From positions 1 to 7,653 of the forward strand of contig JBOHER010000474.1 in the NCBI GenBank assembly GCA_050701115.1: DNA of 7,653 nt, given 5' to 3'. Positions 1 to 6,059 of the stretch are shown one piece after another. The notes beneath the pieces were generated by a model. That model was not told the DNA's origin and did not search any database. It worked only from the letters and a program-made list of their open reading frames with translations. This DNA comes from JBOHER01 sp050701115. Lineage in GTDB: Bacteria > Actinomycetota > Actinomycetes > Mycobacteriales > Pseudonocardiaceae. The stretch's first letter is position 1; the number at the start of each line of letters is the position of its first letter. A program made the translations under genes and the position numbers.

Positions 1-180
1 GTCCAGGCTGCGCCACTCAGCCCCCCGACGGCCACCGATCTTCGCCACCAGAGTGCTCTTGCCGCACTGTCGCGCGCCGTTGACGAGAACCACGCGGGTA
101 TCGTCCAGTGCTTCCTCTACGGCGGCAGCGGCCTTCCGGGGGAGGATGCGGCCGATGGGCGACTGTTGTCCGGATGCCAT
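1..180 (-). CDS. P-loop AAA ATPase, DUF4143-type (N-terminal part, runs off window)
   Basis: Only the first 60 residues are inside the window; the gene continues beyond position 1. The reverse-strand reading begins with ATG at 180 and stays open to the edge. Residues 25-41 read VLVNGARQCGKSTL in their core, a P-loop (GxxxxGKS) preceded by a hydrophobic strand. In the AAA_14/DUF4143 family this arrangement, with an NGARQ/GPRQ start to the loop, is typical. The start is supported because no in-frame ATG or GTG lies between it and an upstream stop at 226-228, although no good Shine-Dalgarno is visible. Family members bind ATP and carry a C-terminal DUF4143 domain, which cannot be checked here. 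Their cellular role is poorly defined; some sit in antitoxin-like or defence settings. Nothing ties this gene to the sugar locus to its right. Confidence is high for a P-loop ATPase and moderate for the family name. Confidence 0.85.
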   Translation of the reverse strand, partial: MASGQQSPIGRILPRKAAAAVEEALDDTRVVLVNGARQCGKSTLVAKIGGRRGAEWRSLD

Positions 181-199
181 GATCAGCAGTATGACATGT

Positions 200-261
200 A
201 TGTTAATCTGGTCGCTAGCGAAGTGTTAATATAGACGCAATTGACGTGTTAGTCTAGACGC
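200..261. repeat. Three 16-bp direct repeats at exact 23-bp spacing
   Basis: Copies at 200-215 (ATGTTAATCTGGTCGC), 223-238 (GTGTTAATATAGACGC) and 246-261 (GTGTTAGTCTAGACGC) start exactly 23 bp apart. The second and third share 14 of 16 bases, and the first and second share 12 of 16. The 7-bp linkers between cores are unrelated, so the cores rather than the whole unit are conserved. They lie between the convergent end of the hydrolase gene region and the start of the ATPase gene, over its candidate promoter. The likely role is an operator array for an unidentified regulator. Confidence 0.6.
228..256 (-). promoter_or_regulatory. Candidate sigma70-type promoter of the DUF4143-type ATPase gene
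   Basis: On the minus strand, TAGACT (251-256) and TATATT (228-233) are separated by 17 bp and match the -35 and -10 consensus at four and five positions. Transcription would start near 221, leaving a leader of about 40 nt before the ATG at 180. The two hexamers lie at equivalent positions in two copies of the 23-bp repeat, so a protein bound to the repeats would cover the promoter. This is inference from sequence alone. Confidence 0.45.
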
Positions 262-315
262 TTCACCTCGCCGTCGATGAGTATAGGCGTCGAGCGAGAT
301 CACGTGGATCTGGAA

Positions 316-338
316 GCCGCGAAGGGCCATCGCGCGGC
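316..338 (-). terminator. Possible weak stem-loop after the hydrolase gene
   Basis: GCCGCG (316-321) and CGCGGC (333-338) form a 6-bp GC stem with an 11-nt loop, seven bases past the hydrolase stop codon. There is no following U-tract on the minus strand, so this is not a classical intrinsic terminator. Actinomycetes often use stem-loops without U-tracts, but a 6-bp GC stem arises easily by chance in such DNA. Confidence 0.25.
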
Positions 339-344
339 GACTGA

Positions 345-2501
345 TCAGCCTGCGGCCAAGGCTCCGTGGTGGGTGCCTGCCGAGTCGAACTTCAGTGAGC
401 GTCCGTCGGTGAACGTGACCGTGACCGGACGGTCGGTGGTGACGTGGTATTCGAACGCTGCCCGGCCGAGACAGGCGCCCTTTGTCCCGGTGGGGGCGTT
501 GGGATTGCCGGTGTCGACAGTCAGTGCGGTGATGTTGGCGAGCGTCAGGTCGAGGCGCGCGGCTGTCGGGCTCTTGGTCGTTCCGCTCGCGTTGATGAAC
601 TGTCCTGTCCAGAGCACGGGTTTGTCACCGGTGTCGGTCGTCAGCGTGGTTCTGGCCTCCTCGGCGCCGCAGCCGTGTGAGATCGCGTCCACGTCAGCGT
701 AGCCAGGGCCTGCGGGCATGATGCCCGATATCCAGTACGCCCCGTCGGGGACTACGCCTGCTTCCGGGGCGAAGAAGCGTTTGTCTGTCCGGTAAGTGAC
801 GTGTGCGGGGTCCTCGACCTTGGTGCGGCCTGCGCTCCAGCCGGATTCCTTCGCCCAGTCGTTGATGGTGGCGGGCGAGCTGTGGTTGGCGGTGGGGTGC
901 AGCCACCACGCGGACGGAAGGTTGAGTTCGGCGAGCCGGTCGCGGACGGCGATCGCCTGGGTGGCGGGGACCAGTTCGTCGGCTCCGGCGTACCAGGCGG
1001 CCATGGGGACGTGGCGGAGGTTTCCGAGCAGCTCTACGGCATTGCCGACCGCTGCGAAAGCGATGTCCACGGGACGGTCGATGGTGGAGTCGGCGGAGGT
1101 GTTGGCGGCGTCGCCGGTGTAGCCGACCCATTGGACGACGGCTGCGAACTCGTCGGGGTGCAGTGCCCCGATGCGCATCGCGCCGTAGCCGCCCATCGAC
1201 GTTCCGGACAGGAAGACCTTGTCGTCGTCCACCCTGTAGATCGCCTTGACGTCGGCGAGTACGTCGAGCACGTCACGTTCGCTGTAGGAGGAGTAGAAGC
1301 CGCGCGGTCCCCTGCCGAGCGGGCTGGCGAAGATCCGGTTGCTGTCCCGGCCGAAGGCCGCGGCGATGGGCGGCGGGTTCGTGCCGCTCGCCGGGTCCCA
1401 CATCTGCGTCGAATGGTTCTCGCCCATGCCGTGCAACAGCAGTTGCAGCTCGTGCGGACCCGGATCGGTGGGTAGGTAGAAACCGTAGGGCTGGTACTTG
1501 CCGATGTGTGTGAAGCCTTGAGACGGGTGCAGCAGGCTGTCTTTGGCCCAGGTGCCCGGTCCGGCCACGCCCGTGTGGCTGATGCCTTCGCCGGGCCCGG
1601 GATTGTGTTCGGAGAAGTAGACGCGCTGGCGAAGCTTCCCGGCGGGCACAACCGCGCGGCGGGTCACGTTGCGATCCAGATCGGCGACGCTGACAGTGTG
1701 GGCGAACGCCGTGATGTCACCACGGGCGAGGGCGGCGGCCTGGGCGTTGTCCCACCAGCCGCCGCGCTCGTCGAGACCTCGGAAGGCGACGTTCATGACC
1801 ACTGGTGCCGCGCTGATAGGCAGGGTGCGGGTGACCACCGCCTGGAGACGCCAGGTGGCACCGGGCGGGCGCGGCACGGTGGCGGTGAGGAGGTTGCTGT
1901 CCGGGTTGCCGTGGGTCAGCTGCACGAATCTGTCCAGCCCGGTGTTCGTCAGCGGTTGCCGGCTGAAGGGGCTTGCGAGCACGCCGTCGAGCCACGTCAG
2001 CCCGGATCGGGTGAGGGCATTGTTGTCGGTGTCGATGCCGAGGAGCACCTGAGCGGTGGATGGGTTGGTCAGGGTGTTGAGTTCGGCCGTGACGGTGAGC
2101 TGCGTGCGGGTGACGCGCATGCGCAGCGCCACCAGGTCGGCGGTGTTGTCACGGGATTCCGGGGTGAGGCCGAGGTAATCGGCCGCTCCGGCGGGCGAGG
2201 TGTTGCCCCAGCCGTCGTGGTAGGGCCGGATCGCGGCGTAGAGGCCTTCTCCCTCTTGCGGGATGTCGGATGTCGAGGCCGCTCCGTGATCGTCGTAGAC
2301 ATAGTCGCGGTACACCAACTCGCCTGCGCAGAGATCGACCGTGCCTGCCACCCACGATCCCTGGCCACACGGCGGGGTCCTGGTGGTGCTGCCTTCCGCC
2401 GCCGCAGCGGAGACCGGGACCGGTGCCCCGATAGCCATCGCGGCGACACCGGCCAGGACAGCCCATCGCTGGGCGGGCGTGCGGGTGCGGGGACGTGTCA
2501 T
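345..2501 (-). CDS. Secreted multidomain alpha/beta-hydrolase (esterase/peptidase-like, GTSMG nucleophile)
   Basis: This is a 718-residue exported serine hydrolase whose substrate is unknown. Residues 1-35 form a Sec-type signal peptide: basic residues, a hydrophobic stretch from W13 to V30, and an AxA cleavage region near 32-35. Residues about 45-275 make a beta-rich N-terminal domain containing the acidic segment GIDTDNN (155-161), which resembles DOMON/glucodextranase-C-like modules. An alpha/beta-hydrolase core spans about 336-560. It has HGMGEN (357-362, oxyanion-hole region), GTSMGGYG (433-440, nucleophile S435), and probable triad partners D508 (AGADELVP) and H540 (TANHSS). Residues about 565-718 form another beta-rich domain. 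Four cysteines (45, 58, 611, 677) could make two disulfides, fitting an extracellular enzyme. The fold resembles PHB-depolymerase/feruloyl-esterase and S9 peptidase-like proteins. The ATG is preceded by GGGAG seven bases away. The gene is last in a transporter operon, so it may release or deacylate the imported substrate; that is inference. Confidence 0.85.
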   Translation of the reverse strand: MTRPRTRTPAQRWAVLAGVAAMAIGAPVPVSAAAAEGSTTRTPPCGQGSWVAGTVDLCAGELVYRDYVYDDHGAASTSDIPQEGEGLYAAIRPYHDGWGNTSPAGAADYLGLTPESRDNTADLVALRMRVTRTQLTVTAELNTLTNPSTAQVLLGIDTDNNALTRSGLTWLDGVLASPFSRQPLTNTGLDRFVQLTHGNPDSNLLTATVPRPPGATWRLQAVVTRTLPISAAPVVMNVAFRGLDERGGWWDNAQAAALARGDITAFAHTVSVADLDRNVTRRAVVPAGKLRQRVYFSEHNPGPGEGISHTGVAGPGTWAKDSLLHPSQGFTHIGKYQPYGFYLPTDPGPHELQLLLHGMGENHSTQMWDPASGTNPPPIAAAFGRDSNRIFASPLGRGPRGFYSSYSERDVLDVLADVKAIYRVDDDKVFLSGTSMGGYGAMRIGALHPDEFAAVVQWVGYTGDAANTSADSTIDRPVDIAFAAVGNAVELLGNLRHVPMAAWYAGADELVPATQAIAVRDRLAELNLPSAWWLHPTANHSSPATINDWAKESGWSAGRTKVEDPAHVTYRTDKRFFAPEAGVVPDGAYWISGIMPAGPGYADVDAISHGCGAEEARTTLTTDTGDKPVLWTGQFINASGTTKSPTAARLDLTLANITALTVDTGNPNAPTGTKGACLGRAAFEYHVTTDRPVTVTFTDGRSLKFDSAGTHHGALAAG

Positions 2502-2888
2502 GGCAGGTCTCCCTGTCGAGGACCTTCGCCTTGCGGGACGATTTCCATTGACTCAGGCCGAAACCCGAGCACGATGTCCGCCGAGCCTTCGGCGGTCGCC
2601 GCGGGCCACGCTCATGTGTGGGTAGAGCGCGTAGTTCTGGAACACCATCGCGATGTCCCGGTCCTTCGGTGGCAAGGTGGTGACGTCACGGTCGCCGATC
2701 CAGATCGAACCCGAGTCCACCTCCTCCAAGCCGGCGAGCATCCGCAGGCTGGTGGACTTCCCACAGCCGGAAGGGCCGATCAGGACCAGAAACTCGCCGT
2801 CGGCGACCTCCAGATCTAGTGCGTCGACCGCGGGGCGTTCGGTACCCGGATACCACCGGGTCGCGCTGTCGAAGTGGACCGCTGCCAT
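2498..2888 (-). pseudogene. Decayed sugar-ABC transporter ATPase (UgpC/MsiK-type), internally deleted and truncated
   Basis: The original product would have energised the two permeases encoded just upstream. From the ATG at 2888 (Shine-Dalgarno AAGGAG, overlapping the permease stop codon) 111 residues are read to a stop at 2553. They include Y13 (A-loop position), the P-loop GPSGCGKST (38-46), MLAGLEEVDSG (50-60) and the Q-loop MVFQNYALYPHMSV (81-94), all textbook for the MalK/UgpC family. After V94 the match ends abruptly. In the next frame, 2501-2611 reads SADIVLGFRPESMEIVPQGE in its core, matching the GxRPE start of the C-terminal TOBE-like region of the same family. That frame stops at 2498-2500, overlapping the hydrolase ATG. 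Roughly 150 residues in between (signature LSGGQ, Walker B, H-loop) and about 100 at the C-terminus are missing relative to 350-380-residue relatives. The protein cannot be an active ATPase. A sequencing or assembly error is the main alternative. Confidence 0.85.
2578..2595. repeat. 7-bp inverted repeat at the ATPase deletion junction
   Basis: CCGCCGA (2578-2584) and TCGGCGG (2589-2595) are perfect complements separated by GCCT. The element lies within about 15 bp of the point where the ATPase similarity jumps from the Q-loop region to the TOBE-like region. It could be a hairpin left by or involved in the deletion, or chance in GC-rich DNA. No U-tract follows on either strand, so it is not called a terminator. 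Confidence 0.4.
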
Positions 2889-2898
2889 CACCTGCTCC

Positions 2899-3732
2899 TT
2901 ACTTGATACTGCCCGCGGTGAGGCCACCCACGAGGTAGCGCTCGATGAACGCGAACAGGACGACGACCGGCACCACCGCGACCAGGGAAGCGGCGAAAAG
3001 ATACTGCCATTGCACCTCGTACTGGCCGATGAAACTGGTGACCCCGACGGTCAAGGGTTGCGTGTCGGGCGTGCTGGTGAGCGTGAGCGCGACAACGAAC
3101 TCGTTCCAGGCCGCGATGAAGGTGAAGATCACCGCGGTGACCACGCCGGGCAGCGCCAGCGGCAGGGTCACCTTCCACATCGCCTGTAGCCGGCCGCACC
3201 CATCAAGCAAGGCCGCTTCTTCCAGATCGACCGGGATCGACGAGAAGTAGGCGTGCAGGATCCAGATCGAGAACGCCAGGTTGAACGCCGCATTGGTCAG
3301 CACCAGCCCGGTGTAGGTGCCGACCAGGTCCAGCGCGACCATCTCCCGGTAGATGCCGATCACCAGTGCGGTCGGTGCGAACATCTGGGTCACCAGTACC
3401 AGCAGCAGAAACGATCGGCGGCCGCGGAACTTCCGGCGCGCGGTGTAGTACGCCGCGGGCAGCGCCACCGCCACGGCGAGCCCAGTGGACGTTCCCGCGA
3501 TGATCAGCGTGTTGCGCAGGTACTCCCAGATCGGCGCGACCTGCCACACGTCGACGAAGTTTTCCCATGCCCAGGTCCGTGGCAGGTAGTCGGGTGGGGA
3601 GTTGAACAGTTCGCTCTGCGGCTTGAGCGCGGTCACCAGCATCTGCAGGTAGGGCGCGAGGAAGAGGAACGCGACCAGCCACGCGAGGCCGGTGAGCACG
3701 ATCTTGCGCAGCGGGCTGGTCACGGTGTGCAT
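2899..3732 (-). CDS. Carbohydrate ABC transporter permease, MalG-type
   Basis: This 277-residue inner-membrane protein is one of the two channel-forming permeases of a CUT1-type sugar importer. Six hydrophobic segments are visible at about 12-32, 74-98, 107-128, 140-162, 191-217 and 246-263. The cytoplasmic EAA loop (EEAALLDGCG at 171-180, ending LPLALPG at 190-196) is the contact site for the ATPase. The opening after the first segment, TALKPQSELF, is characteristic of MalG/LacG relatives, and the length is normal for them. The chosen ATG lies one base after the stop of the upstream permease and has AAGGAG ten bases away inside that gene, so the two are probably translationally coupled. The stop codon overlaps the ribosome binding site of the broken ATPase gene. 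The protein appears intact, and its EAA loop would need an ATPase supplied in trans. The sugar cannot be inferred from the permease. Confidence 0.95.
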   Translation of the reverse strand: MHTVTSPLRKIVLTGLAWLVAFLFLAPYLQMLVTALKPQSELFNSPPDYLPRTWAWENFVDVWQVAPIWEYLRNTLIIAGTSTGLAVAVALPAAYYTARRKFRGRRSFLLLVLVTQMFAPTALVIGIYREMVALDLVGTYTGLVLTNAAFNLAFSIWILHAYFSSIPVDLEEAALLDGCGRLQAMWKVTLPLALPGVVTAVIFTFIAAWNEFVVALTLTSTPDTQPLTVGVTSFIGQYEVQWQYLFAASLVAVVPVVVLFAFIERYLVGGLTAGSIK

Positions 3733-3733
3733 C

Positions 3734-4672
3734 TCAGTCCATCTCCTTCCACCGAACAGCGCGCAGGTAGCAGAGCACCATCACGATGATCAGCAGGAAG
3801 TTGACTACCGCCATGGCGGCGGATCGGCCGACCTCCTGATCGAGGAAGGCCAGCTTGTACATGAAGGTCGTCGTCGTGTCCGTGGCGTGTCCGGGCCCGC
3901 CCTCGGTCATCGCCCAGATGATCGGGAAGGAGTTGAACACGTTGATCACGTTGATCACGGTGGCCACCAGTAGAGCCGGCTTGAGCAGCGGCAGCACTAT
4001 CGAGCGGTAGGTCCGCCAGTTCGATGCACCGTCCACTGTGGCCGCCTCGTAGACCTCATTCGGCACCGTCTGCAGACCGGCCAGGATGACGTAGGTGGTG
4101 AAGGGCAGCGACACGAACACCGCCACCCCCATCAGCCATCCGAAGGCCACGCCGGGCTCGCCAAGCCAGTCCCGTGGCTCGGCTATGAGTCCGAGGTCCA
4201 TCGCGATGCGGTTGGTGACGCCGTAGAAGAAGTCCAGCATCCAGCGCCACACGATCGCGGTCATCACCACCGACGCTGCCCACGGCACGATCAGCGCCCA
4301 GCGGACCAGCCGCCGCCCGGGAAACCGGGCGTTGAGCAACTGCGCGAGCCCGAGCGAGATGACCACCGTAGCCGTGACGACGCAGACGACCCAGATCACC
4401 GTGCGCAGCAGCACGGGAACCAAATCGGGATCGTCGAGCAGCGTGCGGTAGTTGGCAAGCCCTGCCCAACCGCGGGTGAGTCCACTGCTGCTGATGACGC
4501 GGAGCGACGTCAGCACCATCTCGATGGCGGGCCACACCACGACGCCGAAGATCAGCAGCAGTGCGGGGCCGATCCAGAGGAGCGGCGCGAGGGCCGCCCC
4601 TCGCCTCCTGCGCGGCCCGCTGACCGCCGGCAGCGCAGGGGAGGAGGCGACGGCGGTCTTCGTGCTATGCAC
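3734..4672 (-). CDS. Carbohydrate ABC transporter permease, MalF-type
   Basis: This 312-residue inner-membrane permease partners the MalG-type protein. After a basic N-terminal tail (RRRRG at 21-25), six hydrophobic segments are visible at about 28-52, 88-112, 123-146, 175-200, 228-252 and 284-304. The EAA loop EAATVDGASNWRTYRS (209-224), ending LPLLKP (227-232), and the TEGGPGHATDT segment (256-266) are both hallmarks of UgpA/MalF-type sugar permeases. The large periplasmic domain of E. coli MalF is absent, as is usual in Gram-positive members. The start is GTG at 4672, overlapping the last codons and stop (TAG at 4665-4667) of the binding-protein gene by eight bases, with GAAGG six bases upstream. 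This overlap argues for coupled translation with the binding protein. Confidence 0.95.
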   Translation of the reverse strand: MHSTKTAVASSPALPAVSGPRRRRGAALAPLLWIGPALLLIFGVVVWPAIEMVLTSLRVISSSGLTRGWAGLANYRTLLDDPDLVPVLLRTVIWVVCVVTATVVISLGLAQLLNARFPGRRLVRWALIVPWAASVVMTAIVWRWMLDFFYGVTNRIAMDLGLIAEPRDWLGEPGVAFGWLMGVAVFVSLPFTTYVILAGLQTVPNEVYEAATVDGASNWRTYRSIVLPLLKPALLVATVINVINVFNSFPIIWAMTEGGPGHATDTTTTFMYKLAFLDQEVGRSAAMAVVNFLLIIVMVLCYLRAVRWKEMD

Positions 4673-5918
4673 CCTCGGCCTTCTGCTGGATACGGTCGAG
4701 CACCTGCTGCGGGTCGGCGCCCTGCACCGCGGTACCGATCGTCTGCTTCACCGCGCCGTCCACCGCGGTCCATGCCGGATCGTTGGCCGGGTAGAACTTC
4801 GCCTGCGGCAGCGCGTCGATGAACGGCTTGAGTTTCGCGTCGCTCTTGAGCTCCTCGCTGCCGGATGTGGTGACCGGGAGGAAGCCCTCCGTGGTGAGGA
4901 ACTTCGCGTAGTTCTGCTTGCTGTAGAAGAAGTCGAGGAACTTGCGCACCGTTTCGGTGTTGCCCTCGTTCTGGAACGCCATCAGGAAGTCCTGCACGCC
5001 GAGTGTGGTCGACGGGTTGCCGCCGTTGGTAGGGATGGGCGCGATGCCGTAATCCAGGTTCTTGTTCTGCTTCTCGATGATTCCGGGCAGGAACACCGCA
5101 CCGTTGAGCATGCCGACCTTGCCCTGCGCGAATACGTTGAACAGGTCGGTCCGGTTGGTCTTGGCGGGGTTGGGTTGGGTGAGCTTGGCATCAACCATGC
5201 CGGTGAGGAAGTTCAGCGTCTGGACGTTCTGCTGGCTGTTGATCGTCCACTTTCCAGTGTCGTCGACCCAGTGACCGCCGTTGCCGTTGGCCCACATCTG
5301 GAACTCGGCCTGAGCCTCCTCGGTTCCGAGTGGAAGCCCGTACCCGACGACTCCTCCGCCGAGTGCCTTGATCTTCTCCGCGCCGGCCTTGACCTCGTTC
5401 CAGGTCTTCGGTGGTTCGGTGATACCTGCCTTGGCGAACAAGTCCTTGTTGTAGAAGAACAACCGGGCGCTGGCGATGAAGGGCAGGCCGTACTGCTCGC
5501 CGTCGATCTCGGCGTTGTCGGCGAAGCTCGGGATGAAGTCGGACAGCACCTCGGGGGACACGACGTCCTTGGCGGGCTGGAGCAGGTCGTCCGCGGCGAA
5601 GTCGGCGAATTTGTTCAGGTTCAGGATGTCCGGCTGTTCCCCGGTTTGCACCAGTGTCTTGACCCGCTGGTCGATGTCGTTCCAGTTGACCACCTGCAGG
5701 TCGACCCGCAGGCCTTGGTTGGCGGCTTCGAAGTCCTTGATGAGCTCGCGCCAGTAGGGCGCGGTGTTGGTGCTGTATTCCGCCGCCACGAAGGTGATCG
5801 TCTTGCCGTCACCCCCCGCGGTGTCGTCACTGTCACCGCAGGCGGTCAGGGCGAGCGCGGCGCTCAACCCCAGTGCTGCCGTTCTGAGCAGAGTCTTCGT
5901 GCGGAAGGGCCGATTCAC
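4665..5918 (-). CDS. Sugar ABC transporter substrate-binding lipoprotein
   Basis: This 417-residue extracellular solute-binding protein of family 1 (MalE-like) captures the sugar outside the cell and delivers it to the two permeases. The N-terminus is a lipoprotein signal: RTKTLLR (6-12), a hydrophobic stretch (13-24) and lipobox LTAC (24-27), so mature C27 should carry the lipid anchor. A Gly/Asp-rich linker follows, then ITFVAAEYS (41-49). Typical family segments are DFEAANQGLRVDLQVVNW (62-79), PDILNLN (96-102), YGLPFIASARLFFYNKDLF (143-161), TWNEV (172-176), GKVGMLNGAVF (266-276) and FLMAFQN (311-317). The start is GTG at 5918, chosen because the signal peptide begins there and AAAGG lies about 11 bases upstream. 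A much longer in-frame extension upstream has no export logic. It is the first gene of the transport operon. The sugar specificity is not readable. Confidence 0.95.
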   Translation of the reverse strand: MNRPFRTKTLLRTAALGLSAALALTACGDSDDTAGGDGKTITFVAAEYSTNTAPYWRELIKDFEAANQGLRVDLQVVNWNDIDQRVKTLVQTGEQPDILNLNKFADFAADDLLQPAKDVVSPEVLSDFIPSFADNAEIDGEQYGLPFIASARLFFYNKDLFAKAGITEPPKTWNEVKAGAEKIKALGGGVVGYGLPLGTEEAQAEFQMWANGNGGHWVDDTGKWTINSQQNVQTLNFLTGMVDAKLTQPNPAKTNRTDLFNVFAQGKVGMLNGAVFLPGIIEKQNKNLDYGIAPIPTNGGNPSTTLGVQDFLMAFQNEGNTETVRKFLDFFYSKQNYAKFLTTEGFLPVTTSGSEELKSDAKLKPFIDALPQAKFYPANDPAWTAVDGAVKQTIGTAVQGADPQQVLDRIQQKAEGA

Positions 5919-5953
5919 TCGACACGCCACCTTTCTCCATCGCGGCGAGGCAT
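5915..5953 (-). other. Possible 12-codon leader ORF overlapping the binding-protein start
   Basis: On the minus strand an ATG at 5951-5953 opens a 12-codon frame (MPRRDGERWRVE) whose TGA (5915-5917) overlaps the GTG start of the binding-protein gene in a GTGA arrangement. Such overlaps can couple translation. No convincing Shine-Dalgarno precedes the ATG and the peptide has no regulatory-looking run of a single amino acid, so chance is a serious alternative. Confidence 0.25.
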
Positions 5954-6009
5954 GCGGCGAGGCCACGGTGCCCCAGGATGTGCGGAACTGTCCTAAGCGG
6001 GCATGCTTG

Positions 6010-6059
6010 ATTCTGAGCAGTATGTCGGCAATTCGAGCAAAAAGCAACAGATTCTTAGG
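6010..6059. repeat. Three ATTC-type short repeats at about 20-21 bp spacing (candidate operator)
   Basis: ATTCTGAGCA (6010-6019), ATTCGAGCA (6031-6039) and ATTCTTAGG (6051-6059) start 21 and 20 bp apart, about two helical turns, across the candidate promoter. The first two differ by one base insertion; the third is weaker. DeoR-family repressors commonly bind short direct repeats, so these are candidate sites for the neighbouring repressor. The motifs are short and the assignment is inference. Confidence 0.4.
6019..6047 (-). promoter_or_regulatory. Candidate promoter of the sugar-transport operon
   Basis: On the minus strand, TTGCTT (6042-6047) and CATACT (6019-6024), 17 bp apart, resemble -35 and -10 elements. 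The start point would be near 6012, giving a leader of roughly 95 nt before the binding-protein GTG. The element sits in the 136-bp gap after the DeoR-family gene and overlaps short ATTC-type repeats that could be repressor sites. The presence of a separate promoter means the operon need not depend on read-through from the repressor gene. Confidence 0.45.

Noticed and set aside
297..311. AGATC/GATCT inverted repeat considered as a terminator for the hydrolase gene.
   Set aside because: The stem is only 5 bp with a 5-nt loop, is not GC-rich, and has no T-run on the minus strand.
277..702. A 141-codon plus-strand frame near the end of the hydrolase gene.
   Set aside because: It is antisense to the hydrolase C-terminal coding region, with no motif and no supporting ribosome binding site.
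1506..2819. A 437-codon plus-strand frame covering the hydrolase start and the ATPase remnant.
   Set aside because: It is antisense to the hydrolase and crosses the remnant, with no recognisable motif and Gly/Arg/Val-rich composition typical of a shadow frame.
2553..2888. The 111-residue ATPase N-terminus considered as a functional small protein.
   Set aside because: It lacks the signature motif, Walker B and H-loop, and its last 17 residues are out-of-frame sequence after the deletion point, so it is treated as part of a pseudogene.
4452..5996. A 514-codon open frame on the plus strand opposite the binding protein and MalF-type permease.
   Set aside because: It is fully antisense to two clear, motif-rich genes, and its translation is low-complexity, with repeated Val/Leu/Glu/Arg runs typical of the mirror of G/C-rich third positions.
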